This document shows positions 31,707 to 40,344 of a stretch of DNA of 64,000 nt, in pieces. The translations under genes were made by a program, and so were the position numbers. The notes under the pieces are model-generated. The model did not search any database and was not told the origin of the DNA. It saw nothing but the letters and a program-made list of their open reading frames with translations. Source of the stretch: BD2-11 sp965221785 (GTDB taxonomy: Bacteria; Gemmatimonadota; Gemmatimonadetes; Longimicrobiales; Gaopeijiaceae). Each line of letters starts with the position of its first letter. Position 1 is the stretch's first letter. The DNA is taken from assembly GCA_965221785.1 (NCBI GenBank), contig CBDCSR010000002.1:930001-994000 (forward strand), given 5' to 3'.

Positions 31707-32644
31707 CGACCCACCTCCACATGCAGATACCCGTTGGTCCAGCAACACTGGAATTCGAACTCGGGTACCCGGTTGTACGCAAGTACGCGCACGACGTAGC
31801 TACCCGGCTCGCTGAAGCTCGCGTCCGTTGAAACCGCGGCACCGCCCTCCGCGCTCCACGCCTCATGGAGAACCTCGGCGTCGGGTTCGCCAAAGGCGAC
31901 CTGGCCGGGGCCACGGTGCTTGAACCACTTGATGCGGATGGGCCTCTCGTCCCCGGGGAAGACGCCGTCACGATGGGTCCATGCCACGAGGCGCACGGAC
32001 TCACCCGTGGTCGCGCGGACCGGCTCCGCGGAGATGCCGGCCGGGCCCTGGCCCGCCGGACCATCGCGCTCCAGCCGCAGCACCGGCGAGGAGCTCTCCC
32101 TGCCCGGGAAGACCCATCCGTTGATCTGGTACTGTGTGCTCCTGATGCGTCCCGGAACCGAATACGTGCGCCCGTCGTGGCGCAGGCTCCAGACCACGTC
32201 GCCGTCGCCGAAGTCGGACGGGACCTTCACCGTGAAGACGCCCCAGTGGCGGCGGTCGCCATCGGGGACGGGAAGAAAGTGTGTGGGCTGGACGCCATCG
32301 TAGATGGCGGGCTCGATGAAGTTGTCCGGGCCCTGCGGAATCTCCAGGACCTCCTCGGTGTTCACGTTGAAGTAGCCGAAGGAGAGGATATAGGAGGCGT
32401 CCGGCATCGGGTACCAGCCCTCGAAGACGGGGATCACCGGTCCACCCGAGGGACGCAGGAAGTCGAGGTTGAACTGGGTCTCGCCCGGCTCGGCGACCCT
32501 CTGCTGGGACGCACGTGGCAGTTGGGCTTCGAGGGGCAGTGCCGGAGCTGCGGCGATCGCAAGGCACACCGCCGCAAGAGCGAACACACGGTCGCTCGCG
32601 CCCCTTGCGACCCGGTTCCGCACTGACCCGTTCAGGCGCAGCAT
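31703..32644 (-). CDS. Secreted protein of unknown function in the PQQ-dehydrogenase operon
   Basis: 313 residues with a signal peptide (VFALAAVCLAIAAAPALPLEAQ). I recognise no domain. The mature part is beta-rich and Pro/Gly-rich: FLRPSGGPVIPVFEGWY, YILSFGYFNVNTEEVLEIPQ, HWGVFTVKVPSDFGDGDVVW and YQINGWVFPG. It ends FEFQCCWTNGYLHVEV, containing a vicinal Cys pair that could bind metal or form a disulfide. It looks like one or two Ig-like sandwiches. The start is four bases after the dehydrogenase stop, and its own stop overlaps the next start as ATGA, so the three genes are made together. It is possibly an accessory or electron-transfer partner. Confidence 0.7.
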   Translation of the reverse strand: MLRLNGSVRNRVARGASDRVFALAAVCLAIAAAPALPLEAQLPRASQQRVAEPGETQFNLDFLRPSGGPVIPVFEGWYPMPDASYILSFGYFNVNTEEVLEIPQGPDNFIEPAIYDGVQPTHFLPVPDGDRRHWGVFTVKVPSDFGDGDVVWSLRHDGRTYSVPGRIRSTQYQINGWVFPGRESSSPVLRLERDGPAGQGPAGISAEPVRATTGESVRLVAWTHRDGVFPGDERPIRIKWFKHRGPGQVAFGEPDAEVLHEAWSAEGGAAVSTDASFSEPGSYVVRVLAYNRVPEFEFQCCWTNGYLHVEVGR

Positions 32645-32648
32645 CTCC

Positions 32649-34847
32649 TCAGGGCTCGCTCAGCTTGAAGACGTAGAGCGCGTTGTGGCCCTCGGGGCTC
32701 ACCAGCTCCGGGGTCAGGAAGGTGGGGATGCGCCAGGGACTGCCTCCGCCGCGCGCCGTCGCAACCGCGACGTACTGCACGCCGTCGACCTCGTAGGAAA
32801 TCGGGTAGCCCATCACCGAGGTGCCCAGCCGGCTCCGCCACAGCACCTCGCCGGTGCGTATGTCGTAGGCGCGGATCCAGCGGTCGAAGTCGCCGACGAA
32901 AACAAGACCGCCCGCCGTGGTCAGCGCCGCGGTCAGGAAAGGCGAGCGCTGCTCGATGCTCCACACCTCGTCGAGGGTGGCCACGTCGTAGGCGGCAAGC
33001 TTGCCGAAGTTGCCGTCGGTGCCGGGCATCTCCATCCAGGCGCGGTCGCCCTGGTTGCCCCCGGAACCGGGCTCCAGCACCGTCTCCCGCCCCGCGATCT
33101 CCATGCAGCTCTGGCTCAGCGGGGTGACCAGGAGGCCGGACTCCGGGTCGTATCCGCTCGCGGGCCAGTTGTGGCCGCCTGCGGTCGAGGGACAGACCGA
33201 GAGCCACTCGTCGACTTTGGCGTTGGCAATATCTTCTCTATATTTTACAGCTCCAGTCTCATAATCGACATCCAAGATATTCTGATAGACGGTTTCCGTG
33301 AGGTCCAGGAACGCGCCGTCGCGCCGGTCCAGCTTCCAGAGGATGCCGTGCTTGCCGATTGAAATCACTGTGGGTTCGCCATTCACGTTCAGCAGCACGC
33401 GCTCGAGCGCCTCGTCCATGTCAAGCGACTCGCCGGGGACATGGATGTAGTACCAGGCGATGCTGCCGTCCTCGACGCGGAGGGCCAGGGTGGAGTTGGC
33501 GTAGGCGGTGGAGTCGGCGGTAGTGAGGCCACGGCTCGCGGCCACCCATGGTTTGGCCTGTGCGGTGCCGAAGTAGACCAGCCCGAGCTCCGGATCCCAG
33601 CTGCCCGTCATCCAGACATCGGCGCCGCCGCGCAACTCGAAGGGCAGGTCGCCCCAGGTGTCGCCGCCGGGCTCGCCGGCCCGGGCCACGGTGTGGGTGC
33701 GCCACAGTTCGCGGCCGGTGCGGGCGTCGTGGGCGGTGATGAAGCAGCTCTCCTCGTAGAAGCGCCCGCAGCCGTTGATCCCGTTGATGACCCTGCCGTC
33801 GGCGACGATGGGCCCGGTGCTGTTCGAATAGCCCTTCTCCGGGTCGGCGATGCGGGTCTCCCAGCGGACGGTTCCGGTGGCGGCGTCGAGCGCCACCATG
33901 TGGGCGTCGGCTGTGGCCACGTAGACCATGTCCTCCCATATGGCCAGGGTGCGGAGCTGTCCGCGCGGGCCGCCCTCGAAGCGCCGGCGGTACTCCCACA
34001 GCGGGGTGCCGTCGGCCGCGTCCAGCGCCTGCACCACGTTTCCGGGATTGCTGAGGAAGAGAACCCCGTCGCGCACCAGCGGCGCCTGCTGGCTGCGCCC
34101 GTCCTCCATCCCCCACGACCAGGCGAGCTGCAGGCGATGGACGTTCGAGGCGTCCACCTGGTCGAGCGGGCTGTACCCCCACGAACCCGGGCTGCCGCGC
34201 CAGTGCAGCCAGTCGGCCGCAGGGGGGTCGGCCAGGTCGGCGTCGGAGGCAGGGGCGGGGCGGGCGGGGCGCCAGGTGCGGGTGGTGCCGGTCGGGGTTT
34301 CGGTAACGTCGCCCACGCCGCCCGGTGGCGGTCCGGTCAGCGCGTGCGGCGAGTGGCCGGTGCCGGGGCGTCCGGGGGCGGGAGGGACGACGGCGGGCGG
34401 GGAGCCCTCTTGCGGGGACGAGGCGTCCTCTGGCCGGGACGCCCCGGGAACGGCGACCGGGGCCCCCGCGAGCGAGACTCCGCCGAGCACACCTCCGTTT
34501 TCCCTGATGATGTACGCCACGACGGCTTCGTACTCTTCGTCGCTCAGGGACTCGGGATCGCCCTCCGGCATGGTGGTGCGGATGTTCTCCAGCAGCTCGC
34601 GGATAGGCACCTCGCCCCAGAACCTGCGGAAACTCCGGCCGGCGAGCTCCGGGGCTTCGAAGTCACCGCGGAGGTTGGCCAGGTGACAGTCGGCGCAGGC
34701 GTCCCGGTACACGGCCGCGCCCAGCTCCGCCTGCTCGTGGGTGTATGGGGGCACGGCGTTTGCATCCGCGTCCTGGCCAGCGACCGGGCCAGGGCGCGCC
34801 GCGGCCGTGACGGCCAGTGCTGCCACGATTGGAAGGAGAGGCTTCAT
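32649..34847 (-). CDS. PQQ-dependent dehydrogenase with an N-terminal cytochrome c domain
   Basis: 732 residues: signal peptide (LLPIVAALAVTAAARPG), a c-type cytochrome domain (YRDACADCHLANLRGDF, ending PEGDPESLSDEEYEAVVAYI), a Pro/Gly-rich linker of about 90 residues, then an eight-bladed quinoprotein propeller. Its blades include WSWGMEDGRSQQAPLVRDGV, VQALDAADGTPLWEYRR, MVALDAATGTVRWETRI, VWMTGSWDPELGLVYFGTAQ, LAAYDVATLDEVWS and IRAYDIRTGEVLWRSRLG. Most quinohaemoproteins carry the haem domain C-terminally, so this order is uncommon. The ATG at 34847 is chosen for the signal peptide; no strong ribosome site is seen. It leads an operon with two secreted proteins and diverges from a TonB receptor. 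The substrate (alcohol, aldose or similar) is unknown. Confidence 0.85.
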   Translation of the reverse strand: MKPLLPIVAALAVTAAARPGPVAGQDADANAVPPYTHEQAELGAAVYRDACADCHLANLRGDFEAPELAGRSFRRFWGEVPIRELLENIRTTMPEGDPESLSDEEYEAVVAYIIRENGGVLGGVSLAGAPVAVPGASRPEDASSPQEGSPPAVVPPAPGRPGTGHSPHALTGPPPGGVGDVTETPTGTTRTWRPARPAPASDADLADPPAADWLHWRGSPGSWGYSPLDQVDASNVHRLQLAWSWGMEDGRSQQAPLVRDGVLFLSNPGNVVQALDAADGTPLWEYRRRFEGGPRGQLRTLAIWEDMVYVATADAHMVALDAATGTVRWETRIADPEKGYSNSTGPIVADGRVINGINGCGRFYEESCFITAHDARTGRELWRTHTVARAGEPGGDTWGDLPFELRGGADVWMTGSWDPELGLVYFGTAQAKPWVAASRGLTTADSTAYANSTLALRVEDGSIAWYYIHVPGESLDMDEALERVLLNVNGEPTVISIGKHGILWKLDRRDGAFLDLTETVYQNILDVDYETGAVKYREDIANAKVDEWLSVCPSTAGGHNWPASGYDPESGLLVTPLSQSCMEIAGRETVLEPGSGGNQGDRAWMEMPGTDGNFGKLAAYDVATLDEVWSIEQRSPFLTAALTTAGGLVFVGDFDRWIRAYDIRTGEVLWRSRLGTSVMGYPISYEVDGVQYVAVATARGGGSPWRIPTFLTPELVSPEGHNALYVFKLSEP

Positions 34848-34981
34848 GTATCGCGCCACGCGCGCATCTCGCCTGCGACAAGGGTTGTGGGTTCCAATCT
34901 GAGGATGCCGCAGCCCGGCGAGGGATGCAAGGCGCCTCAGACGGGTCCCATTCATCCATCCCCACACAGGAGATCAACAGC

Positions 34982-37735
34982 ATGATCAGACGAGGAATCC
35001 TGGCACTGGCGCTGACGGCACTGCCATCGGCGGCGTTCGCACAGGGAACCATCGAAGGAACAGTACGCAGCAACGACAGCGGGGCGGGACTCGGCGGGGC
35101 ACGCGTCGAAGTCCCTTCGCTTGACATCATCGCATTCACCGGGCCCGACGGCAGCTTCACGATGGCCGATGTGGCCGCCGGGAGCCACACCATCGAAGTC
35201 AGGCTCATCGGCTACGGACTTCTCTCTGAGGACGTTTCGGTCACCAGCGGCCAGACCACCACGGTCGAACTGGGTCTCGACATCGTGACCTTCACACTCG
35301 ACGAACTGGTGGTGGTCGGCAGCCGCACGCGCCCCCGGACGGTCACGGAATCGATGGTGCCCGTCGACGTGATCCCGGTCAACGAGATCGCCAACCAGGC
35401 CGAGACCAACATCGACTTCCTGCTCCGCACGGTGGTCCCGTCCTACAACGTCAACATGCAGCCGATCAGCGACGCCGCGACGATCACCCGTCCGGCCAAC
35501 CTGCGCGGCCTCGCTTCCGACCACACCCTGGTGCTGCTGAACGGCAAGCGGCGTCACCGGGGCGCGGTCATCACGTGGCTGGGCGGCGGGCTTTCGGACG
35601 GGGCTCAGGGACCGGACATCGGTTCCATCCCGGGCCTCGCCCTGCGCCAGGTCGAGGTGCTGCGCGACGGCGCCGCGGCGCAGTACGGTTCGGACGCCAT
35701 CGCCGGCGTGCTCAACTTCATCCTCAAGAACGACCGCTCCGGCGGGAGCGTCGAGGTCAAGCAGGGCAGCTTCTACGAGGGCGACGGCGATGCGCTCTCG
35801 GTCGCCGGCAACGTCGGCCTGCCCCTGGGCGAATCCGGCTTCGCCAACATCACCGTCGAGTACGGCAACCAGGACCCCACCGACCGCGCCATCCAGCGGG
35901 GCGACGCCGCCGGGCTGATCGCAGCCGGGAACACGGCGGTGCGCATCCCCACCGCGCAGATCTGGGGTTCGCCCAGGGTCACGGACGACCTGAAGGTCTG
36001 GGTCAACACGGGCTACACCTTCGACGACGACGAGCAGGCCTACGCCTTCGGCAACGTCGGGACCAAGGAGGTGGACGGCGGCTTCTTCTTCCGCAACCCC
36101 AACACCCGCGGCGGCGTGTTCAGCGGCGACGGCGGCCAGACGCTCCTGATCGGCGACGTGCTGGACGCCAGGGACGGCATCCTCGACGGCTCCGCCAACT
36201 GCCCGGTGGTCAACGTCACCAACAACGTCCCCGATCCCGTGGCGCTGCGTCAGGTCTTCGACGACCCCAACTGCTTCTCCTTCCAGGAGATGTTTCCCGG
36301 CGGCTTTACGCCCCAGTTCGGCGGCAACGTCTTCGACGCCTCCGTCGTGGGCGGGCTGAGGGGCCGCACGGACAGCGGCATCTCGTGGGACGCGAGCACG
36401 AGCTTCGGCAAGAACCAGGTCGACTTCTTCATCTACAACACGGTCAACGCCGCGCTCGGGCCACAGACGCCCACGAACTTCGACCCCGGCCTGTACAACC
36501 AGGAAGAACTCAACTTCAACCTGGATCTGGCCTACGAGGTGAACGACCGAACGCACCTCGCAGGCGGCTTCGAGCGCCGGGAGGAACGCTTCGAGGTGGG
36601 GCAGGGACAGGACGAGTCCTGGAGGATCGGGCCCTATGCCGCCCAGGGCTTCAGCTCATCCTCCAACGGATTCCCCGGGTTCAGCCCGCTGGCGGCCGGC
36701 AACTGGAGCCGCAGGAACACCGCCGTCTACGCCGATCTCGATCTCGGCAACGGCGTCACCGACAACTGGAACATCGGCCTCGCGGGCCGCTACGAGAACT
36801 TCTCCGACTTCGGCGGCCAGGCCACCGGCAAGGTGTCCGCGCGCATCGCGGCCACCGAACAGCTGTCGGTGCGCGCGAGCGCGAGCACCGGCTACCGCGC
36901 GCCGACGCCGGGACAGCAGAACACCTTCAACGTGTCGACCGTCTTCGACTCGGAGATCGGCGACCTGGTCAACCGGGGCACGATCCCGTCGACTTCGCGC
37001 GTGGCGCAACTGAAGGGTGGACGGCAGCTTGAGCCGGAGACTTCGTTCAGCGTCGCGGCCGGACTCGTGTACGAAGGGGGTTCGCTGCGGCTTACGGGAG
37101 ACTACTTCCGCATCGCGATCGACGATCGCTTCGCTCAGACCAGGACCTTCAAGCTCACCGACGCCGAGGTCTCCCAACTGGTATCGGAAGGCATCACCAG
37201 CGCGAGCAACCTGGCCGAGTTCCGCTTCTTCACCAACGACTTCTCGACGCTCACCCAGGGCTGGGATTTCGTGCTGAACTACTCGCCGGAGGCCATGGGC
37301 GGGAACACCAGCGTCAACTTCCTCTTCAACTTCACCGACACCGAGGTCACGGAGCGTGATCCCGAGGTCGTGGACGACAACCGTGTCTTCCAGCTCGAGC
37401 AGTCGCTACCGAGCTTCCGCGCCTCGCTGAGCGGCGTGCATTCCTTCGGCCGGGTGCGCGGCCTCCTCCGGGGCACGTACTACGACGGCTGGTACGACAT
37501 CGGCGACGAGCACACCTACCCGGGACGCTTCATCGTCGACGCCGAGATGGCGCTGGATCTGTCGGAGAGCGCGGCGGTCACGTTCGGGGTGCAGAACCTG
37601 CTCAACACCTATCCGGACGAGAGCCCGAATGCGCTGGGCGTGGGAGCACGCTATCCCGAGAGCACGCCCTTCGGCTTCAACGGCGGCTACTACTACGTCC
37701 GCCTGAACTACAACTGGCTGTGGGAGACGCGGTAG
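34982..37735 (+). CDS. TonB-dependent outer-membrane receptor
   Basis: 917 residues. A signal peptide (ILALALTALPSAAFAQ) is followed by a carboxypeptidase-regulatory-like beta domain (GTIEGTVRSNDSGAGLGGAR), a TonB-box-like ELVVVGSR region, the plug (NLRGLASDHTLVLLNGKRRH, LRQVEVLRDGAAAQYGSDAI, AGVLNFILKN) and a 22-strand barrel ending GGYYYVRLNYNWLWETR with a terminal aromatic-rich strand. The ATG at 34982 follows AGGAG by nine bases. Receptors of this kind import siderophores, cobalamin, sugars or PQQ. Its divergent neighbour is a PQQ dehydrogenase operon, so PQQ or the dehydrogenase substrate is a reasonable but unproven cargo. The gene stands alone and ends before a strong nested hairpin. 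Confidence 0.9.
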   Translation: MIRRGILALALTALPSAAFAQGTIEGTVRSNDSGAGLGGARVEVPSLDIIAFTGPDGSFTMADVAAGSHTIEVRLIGYGLLSEDVSVTSGQTTTVELGLDIVTFTLDELVVVGSRTRPRTVTESMVPVDVIPVNEIANQAETNIDFLLRTVVPSYNVNMQPISDAATITRPANLRGLASDHTLVLLNGKRRHRGAVITWLGGGLSDGAQGPDIGSIPGLALRQVEVLRDGAAAQYGSDAIAGVLNFILKNDRSGGSVEVKQGSFYEGDGDALSVAGNVGLPLGESGFANITVEYGNQDPTDRAIQRGDAAGLIAAGNTAVRIPTAQIWGSPRVTDDLKVWVNTGYTFDDDEQAYAFGNVGTKEVDGGFFFRNPNTRGGVFSGDGGQTLLIGDVLDARDGILDGSANCPVVNVTNNVPDPVALRQVFDDPNCFSFQEMFPGGFTPQFGGNVFDASVVGGLRGRTDSGISWDASTSFGKNQVDFFIYNTVNAALGPQTPTNFDPGLYNQEELNFNLDLAYEVNDRTHLAGGFERREERFEVGQGQDESWRIGPYAAQGFSSSSNGFPGFSPLAAGNWSRRNTAVYADLDLGNGVTDNWNIGLAGRYENFSDFGGQATGKVSARIAATEQLSVRASASTGYRAPTPGQQNTFNVSTVFDSEIGDLVNRGTIPSTSRVAQLKGGRQLEPETSFSVAAGLVYEGGSLRLTGDYFRIAIDDRFAQTRTFKLTDAEVSQLVSEGITSASNLAEFRFFTNDFSTLTQGWDFVLNYSPEAMGGNTSVNFLFNFTDTEVTERDPEVVDDNRVFQLEQSLPSFRASLSGVHSFGRVRGLLRGTYYDGWYDIGDEHTYPGRFIVDAEMALDLSESAAVTFGVQNLLNTYPDESPNALGVGARYPESTPFGFNGGYYYVRLNYNWLWETR

Positions 37736-37769
37736 TCTGACGCGTCAGCTCTGATGAGCGCGGCGAACT

Positions 37770-37793
37770 GACCAGCTTCCGGATTGGCTGGTC
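37770..37793. terminator. Hairpin GACCAGC/GCTGGTC
   Basis: Seven-base perfect arms with a 10-base loop, 35 bases after the TonB-receptor stop. It has no T-tract. It may contribute to termination or RNA protection together with the next hairpin. Confidence 0.35.
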
Positions 37794-37814
37794 GGCTCAA
37801 GGCGGCGGGAACGG

Positions 37815-37850
37815 AACCCCGGTGGACCCGGAAACGGGTTCGCCGGGGTT
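37815..37850. terminator. Nested hairpin between convergent genes
   Basis: AACCCCGG (37815-37822) pairs with CCGGGGTT (37843-37850). Inside it ACCCG and CGGGT pair around a GAAA tetraloop. The structure sits between the convergent TonB receptor and the last propeller gene, so it can serve both strands. Confidence 0.6.
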
Positions 37851-37859
37851 TCGGCTGCC

Positions 37860-39086
37860 TCAGCCTCCGTCCCGGGTCAGGCGCAGCACCTGGGGATGCT
37901 CGACGTCAAGCTCGTCGCGCCAGATGCCGAGGACGGCGTCCATGGTGATGTCGGTCACGCTGAAGCGGTCCGGCACCTCGATGGTTCCGAGCCAGGTGCC
38001 GTCAGCATCCAGAATGAGCCATTCCTGAGGCCGGTCCTGTTCGCTTGCCCCTCGATGAAGCTCCAGCCAGAACGCGCCGGACGGGTCGACAAGCATGTTG
38101 GCATAGGCGGGCCGGGTTGCGGGGGCGGGCAGCGCCTCGACTACGCGAACGAGCCACGGGGGCAGCGACATGCCGGGAGGAAGATCGACGTCGAGATGGG
38201 CATCCCGCTCCGCGGCGATCTGGGCGTCGGTCAGATCCAGACCGTAGCCGGGAACGCGCAGGATGCGGGTGACATTTCCCGCAGGGTCCAATTCCTCGAC
38301 CTGCATCAGGTCCGAGGATCCGTAGAAGACCCGTGGCCCGAGCGCGGCTACCTGCGCAGCCTTGCCAAACAGGGCCGGTCCATCTCCGGCGTTATCTTCA
38401 TAGGAGAACGAGTATGACTCGCGTCCAGGCCTCTCGCCGAGGCTGTCGATCGCGACCCCCTCCAGATCGAATCGGACGAGTGCAAGGGGCGGGCGTACCA
38501 GTTGGTTGGCTACCTCTTCCAATCCGGCCCACACGGTGGACTCGCCGAGCACGGTGCCGTCCCCCAGGGAATGGATGTCCTGGACATTGAAAGGCAGGGC
38601 ATAGGTGCGGACCAGCTCCATGTCGGGACCCACCACGGTGACCCGGCCATCGTAGTCAAGCGCGATCACCGTGTCGGCCACGAACTTCACCCGCTGAAGA
38701 TTGCTGAACTCGCCAGGGCCCTGCCCCGGCCCGCCCAGCTCGCCCAGGAACGCCCCCTCGGGCGAGTAGAGGCGAATCTGCTGGGTCGCCCGATTCGCAA
38801 GCACGAGAGCGCCGTCCGGGCGCTGCTGCAGGCCGCGGACGCGGAAGAACTCGTGCGGTGGGCCGCTGCCGGAGAGCGCGAGGTCGACGAGTGGCTCCGG
38901 ATCGATGGTGAAGTGGCTGGAATCGCCCCACGCCGGACGCAACGCCTCAGTGATTTCGATTCCGGCGCTGTCGCGTTGGATTACAAGGGGCGGGCCCGAG
39001 TCTGCGTCGCTGCAGGCGGCGATGGCGCACAGAAGGAGAAGCGCCGCGCTTCGGCGATGGGCAGTTGAGCGTGAGGACATCGTCAT
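37860..39086 (-). CDS. Six-bladed beta-propeller lipoprotein, array copy 5 (last transcribed)
   Basis: A 408-residue lipoprotein: AALLLLCAIAACSD lipobox, then the array consensus with PLVIQRDSAGIEITEALRPA, DPEPLVDLALSGSGPPHEFF, FLGELGGPGQGPGEFSNLQ, MQVEELDPAGNVTRILRVPG, LVDPSGAFWLELHRG and the terminal VLGIWRDELDVEHPQVLRL. The fold is a six-bladed propeller of the DUF5128-like class; no catalytic function is known. Two ATGs (39086 and 39080) share a CAGGGA site. It is 25 bases after copy 4 and is the most divergent of the five. It ends next to the nested hairpin at 37815-37850. Confidence 0.82.
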   Translation of the reverse strand: MTMSSRSTAHRRSAALLLLCAIAACSDADSGPPLVIQRDSAGIEITEALRPAWGDSSHFTIDPEPLVDLALSGSGPPHEFFRVRGLQQRPDGALVLANRATQQIRLYSPEGAFLGELGGPGQGPGEFSNLQRVKFVADTVIALDYDGRVTVVGPDMELVRTYALPFNVQDIHSLGDGTVLGESTVWAGLEEVANQLVRPPLALVRFDLEGVAIDSLGERPGRESYSFSYEDNAGDGPALFGKAAQVAALGPRVFYGSSDLMQVEELDPAGNVTRILRVPGYGLDLTDAQIAAERDAHLDVDLPPGMSLPPWLVRVVEALPAPATRPAYANMLVDPSGAFWLELHRGASEQDRPQEWLILDADGTWLGTIEVPDRFSVTDITMDAVLGIWRDELDVEHPQVLRLTRDGG

Positions 39087-39111
39087 TCCCTGGGCTTGGA
39101 TATTGGGCGTC

Positions 39112-40326
39112 TCAGTTCCGGGTCAGTCGCAGCACCTGCGGATGCTCTACGTCCAGTTCGTCCTCCCGGACGCCGAGCACGGTTTCCATCGTGATATTCA
39201 TGACCGTGAAGCGCCGTGGAACCTCGACAGTCCCCAGCCAGGTCCCGTCTACGTCCAGGACCAGCCACTCCCGCGGCTGATCCTGCTCGCTATCTCCCCG
39301 GTAGAGCTCGAGCCAGATGGCCCCCGAGGGATCGACAAGGATCTCGGCGTAGGCGGGTCGGGTCGCCGCGTCAGGCAGCTCTTCGGCCAGCATCCGGAAG
39401 ACCGACGTCGATCCAGGCCGAAATCCCCCGAGGCGGGCATCGCGCTCGGCCGCCACCTGGGCATCGCTCAGGTCCAGGGGATAGCCGGCAATGCGAAGGA
39501 TGCGCACAAGGCTCCCGGACATATCCAGTTCTTCCACCTGCATCGCGTCCGACGAACCCCGAAAGATGCGCTGTCCCAGGACCGCAATGTGAGACGTCTT
39601 GCCGAAAAGGGGCGGGGCCCCCGCGACCATTCCGTCTCGGGCGTACGCATAGCTATCGGTCCCGCGGGTCTCGCCGATGCTGTCGATCCGCACCCCATCC
39701 AGATCGAAGAGAATCAGCGGCTCCGCATGCCGATTCACCTCGTTGGGAGCATTCCCCTGCGGCCGCGGCGAATAGCTCTCCGTCAGGACCGTTCCGCCAT
39801 CCAGGTAGTGAAGATCGTTCGTGAAGCGGGGGAGGCTGAAGGTGCGAACCACCGCCAGGTCCGGCGCGGCCACCGTGACGCGCCCGTTGCCGAGCGCGAG
39901 CAGGGTGTCGCCGGCGTTCTCGATCGCCTGCAGGTTTCTGAATTCGCCGGGACCGTCTCCCCGCCCGCCGAAGGACCCCAGAAACTCGCCGGTCGCGGAG
40001 AACACCCGCACTTCCCGCGAGCTTCCGTCGGCAATCATGAGAGAGCCGTCCGGGCGTTGTTTCATGCTGCGGGCGCGGAAGAATTCGTGGGGTGGGCCGC
40101 TGCCGGAGAGCGTGAGGTCGACGAGCGGTTCGGGATCGACGCTCCACCGGCTGGAATCGCCCCAGATGGGGCGCATCGCCTCGACGATCGCGATGCCGGC
40201 GCTGTCGCGGCGGACCACGGAGGGCGAACCGGATTCCTGACCGGCGGCAAAGGAGGGCGGCAATCCGCACAGCAGGAGAAACGCGGCACGCGGCAGAGCG
40301 GCAATCGAATGTGACGGCGTTGTCAT
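39112..40326 (-). CDS. Six-bladed beta-propeller lipoprotein-like, array copy 4
   Basis: 404 residues, homologous throughout to its neighbours: PSVVRRDSAGIAIVEAMRPI, DLTLSGSGPPHEFFRARSMK, FLGSFGGRGDGPGEFRNLQA, MQVEELDMSGSLVRILRIAG, LVDPSGAIWLELYRGDSEQD and a tail EDELDVEHPQVLRLTRN. Unlike the other copies, the signal (AAFLLLCGLPPSFAAGQES) has a cysteine but no clean lipobox around it, and AAG-Q looks like a type I cleavage site. This copy may therefore be soluble in the periplasm rather than lipid-anchored. The start is 18 bases after copy 3. Confidence 0.82.
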   Translation of the reverse strand: MTTPSHSIAALPRAAFLLLCGLPPSFAAGQESGSPSVVRRDSAGIAIVEAMRPIWGDSSRWSVDPEPLVDLTLSGSGPPHEFFRARSMKQRPDGSLMIADGSSREVRVFSATGEFLGSFGGRGDGPGEFRNLQAIENAGDTLLALGNGRVTVAAPDLAVVRTFSLPRFTNDLHYLDGGTVLTESYSPRPQGNAPNEVNRHAEPLILFDLDGVRIDSIGETRGTDSYAYARDGMVAGAPPLFGKTSHIAVLGQRIFRGSSDAMQVEELDMSGSLVRILRIAGYPLDLSDAQVAAERDARLGGFRPGSTSVFRMLAEELPDAATRPAYAEILVDPSGAIWLELYRGDSEQDQPREWLVLDVDGTWLGTVEVPRRFTVMNITMETVLGVREDELDVEHPQVLRLTRN

Positions 40327-40344
40327 TCCTCGTCCATTGACATT

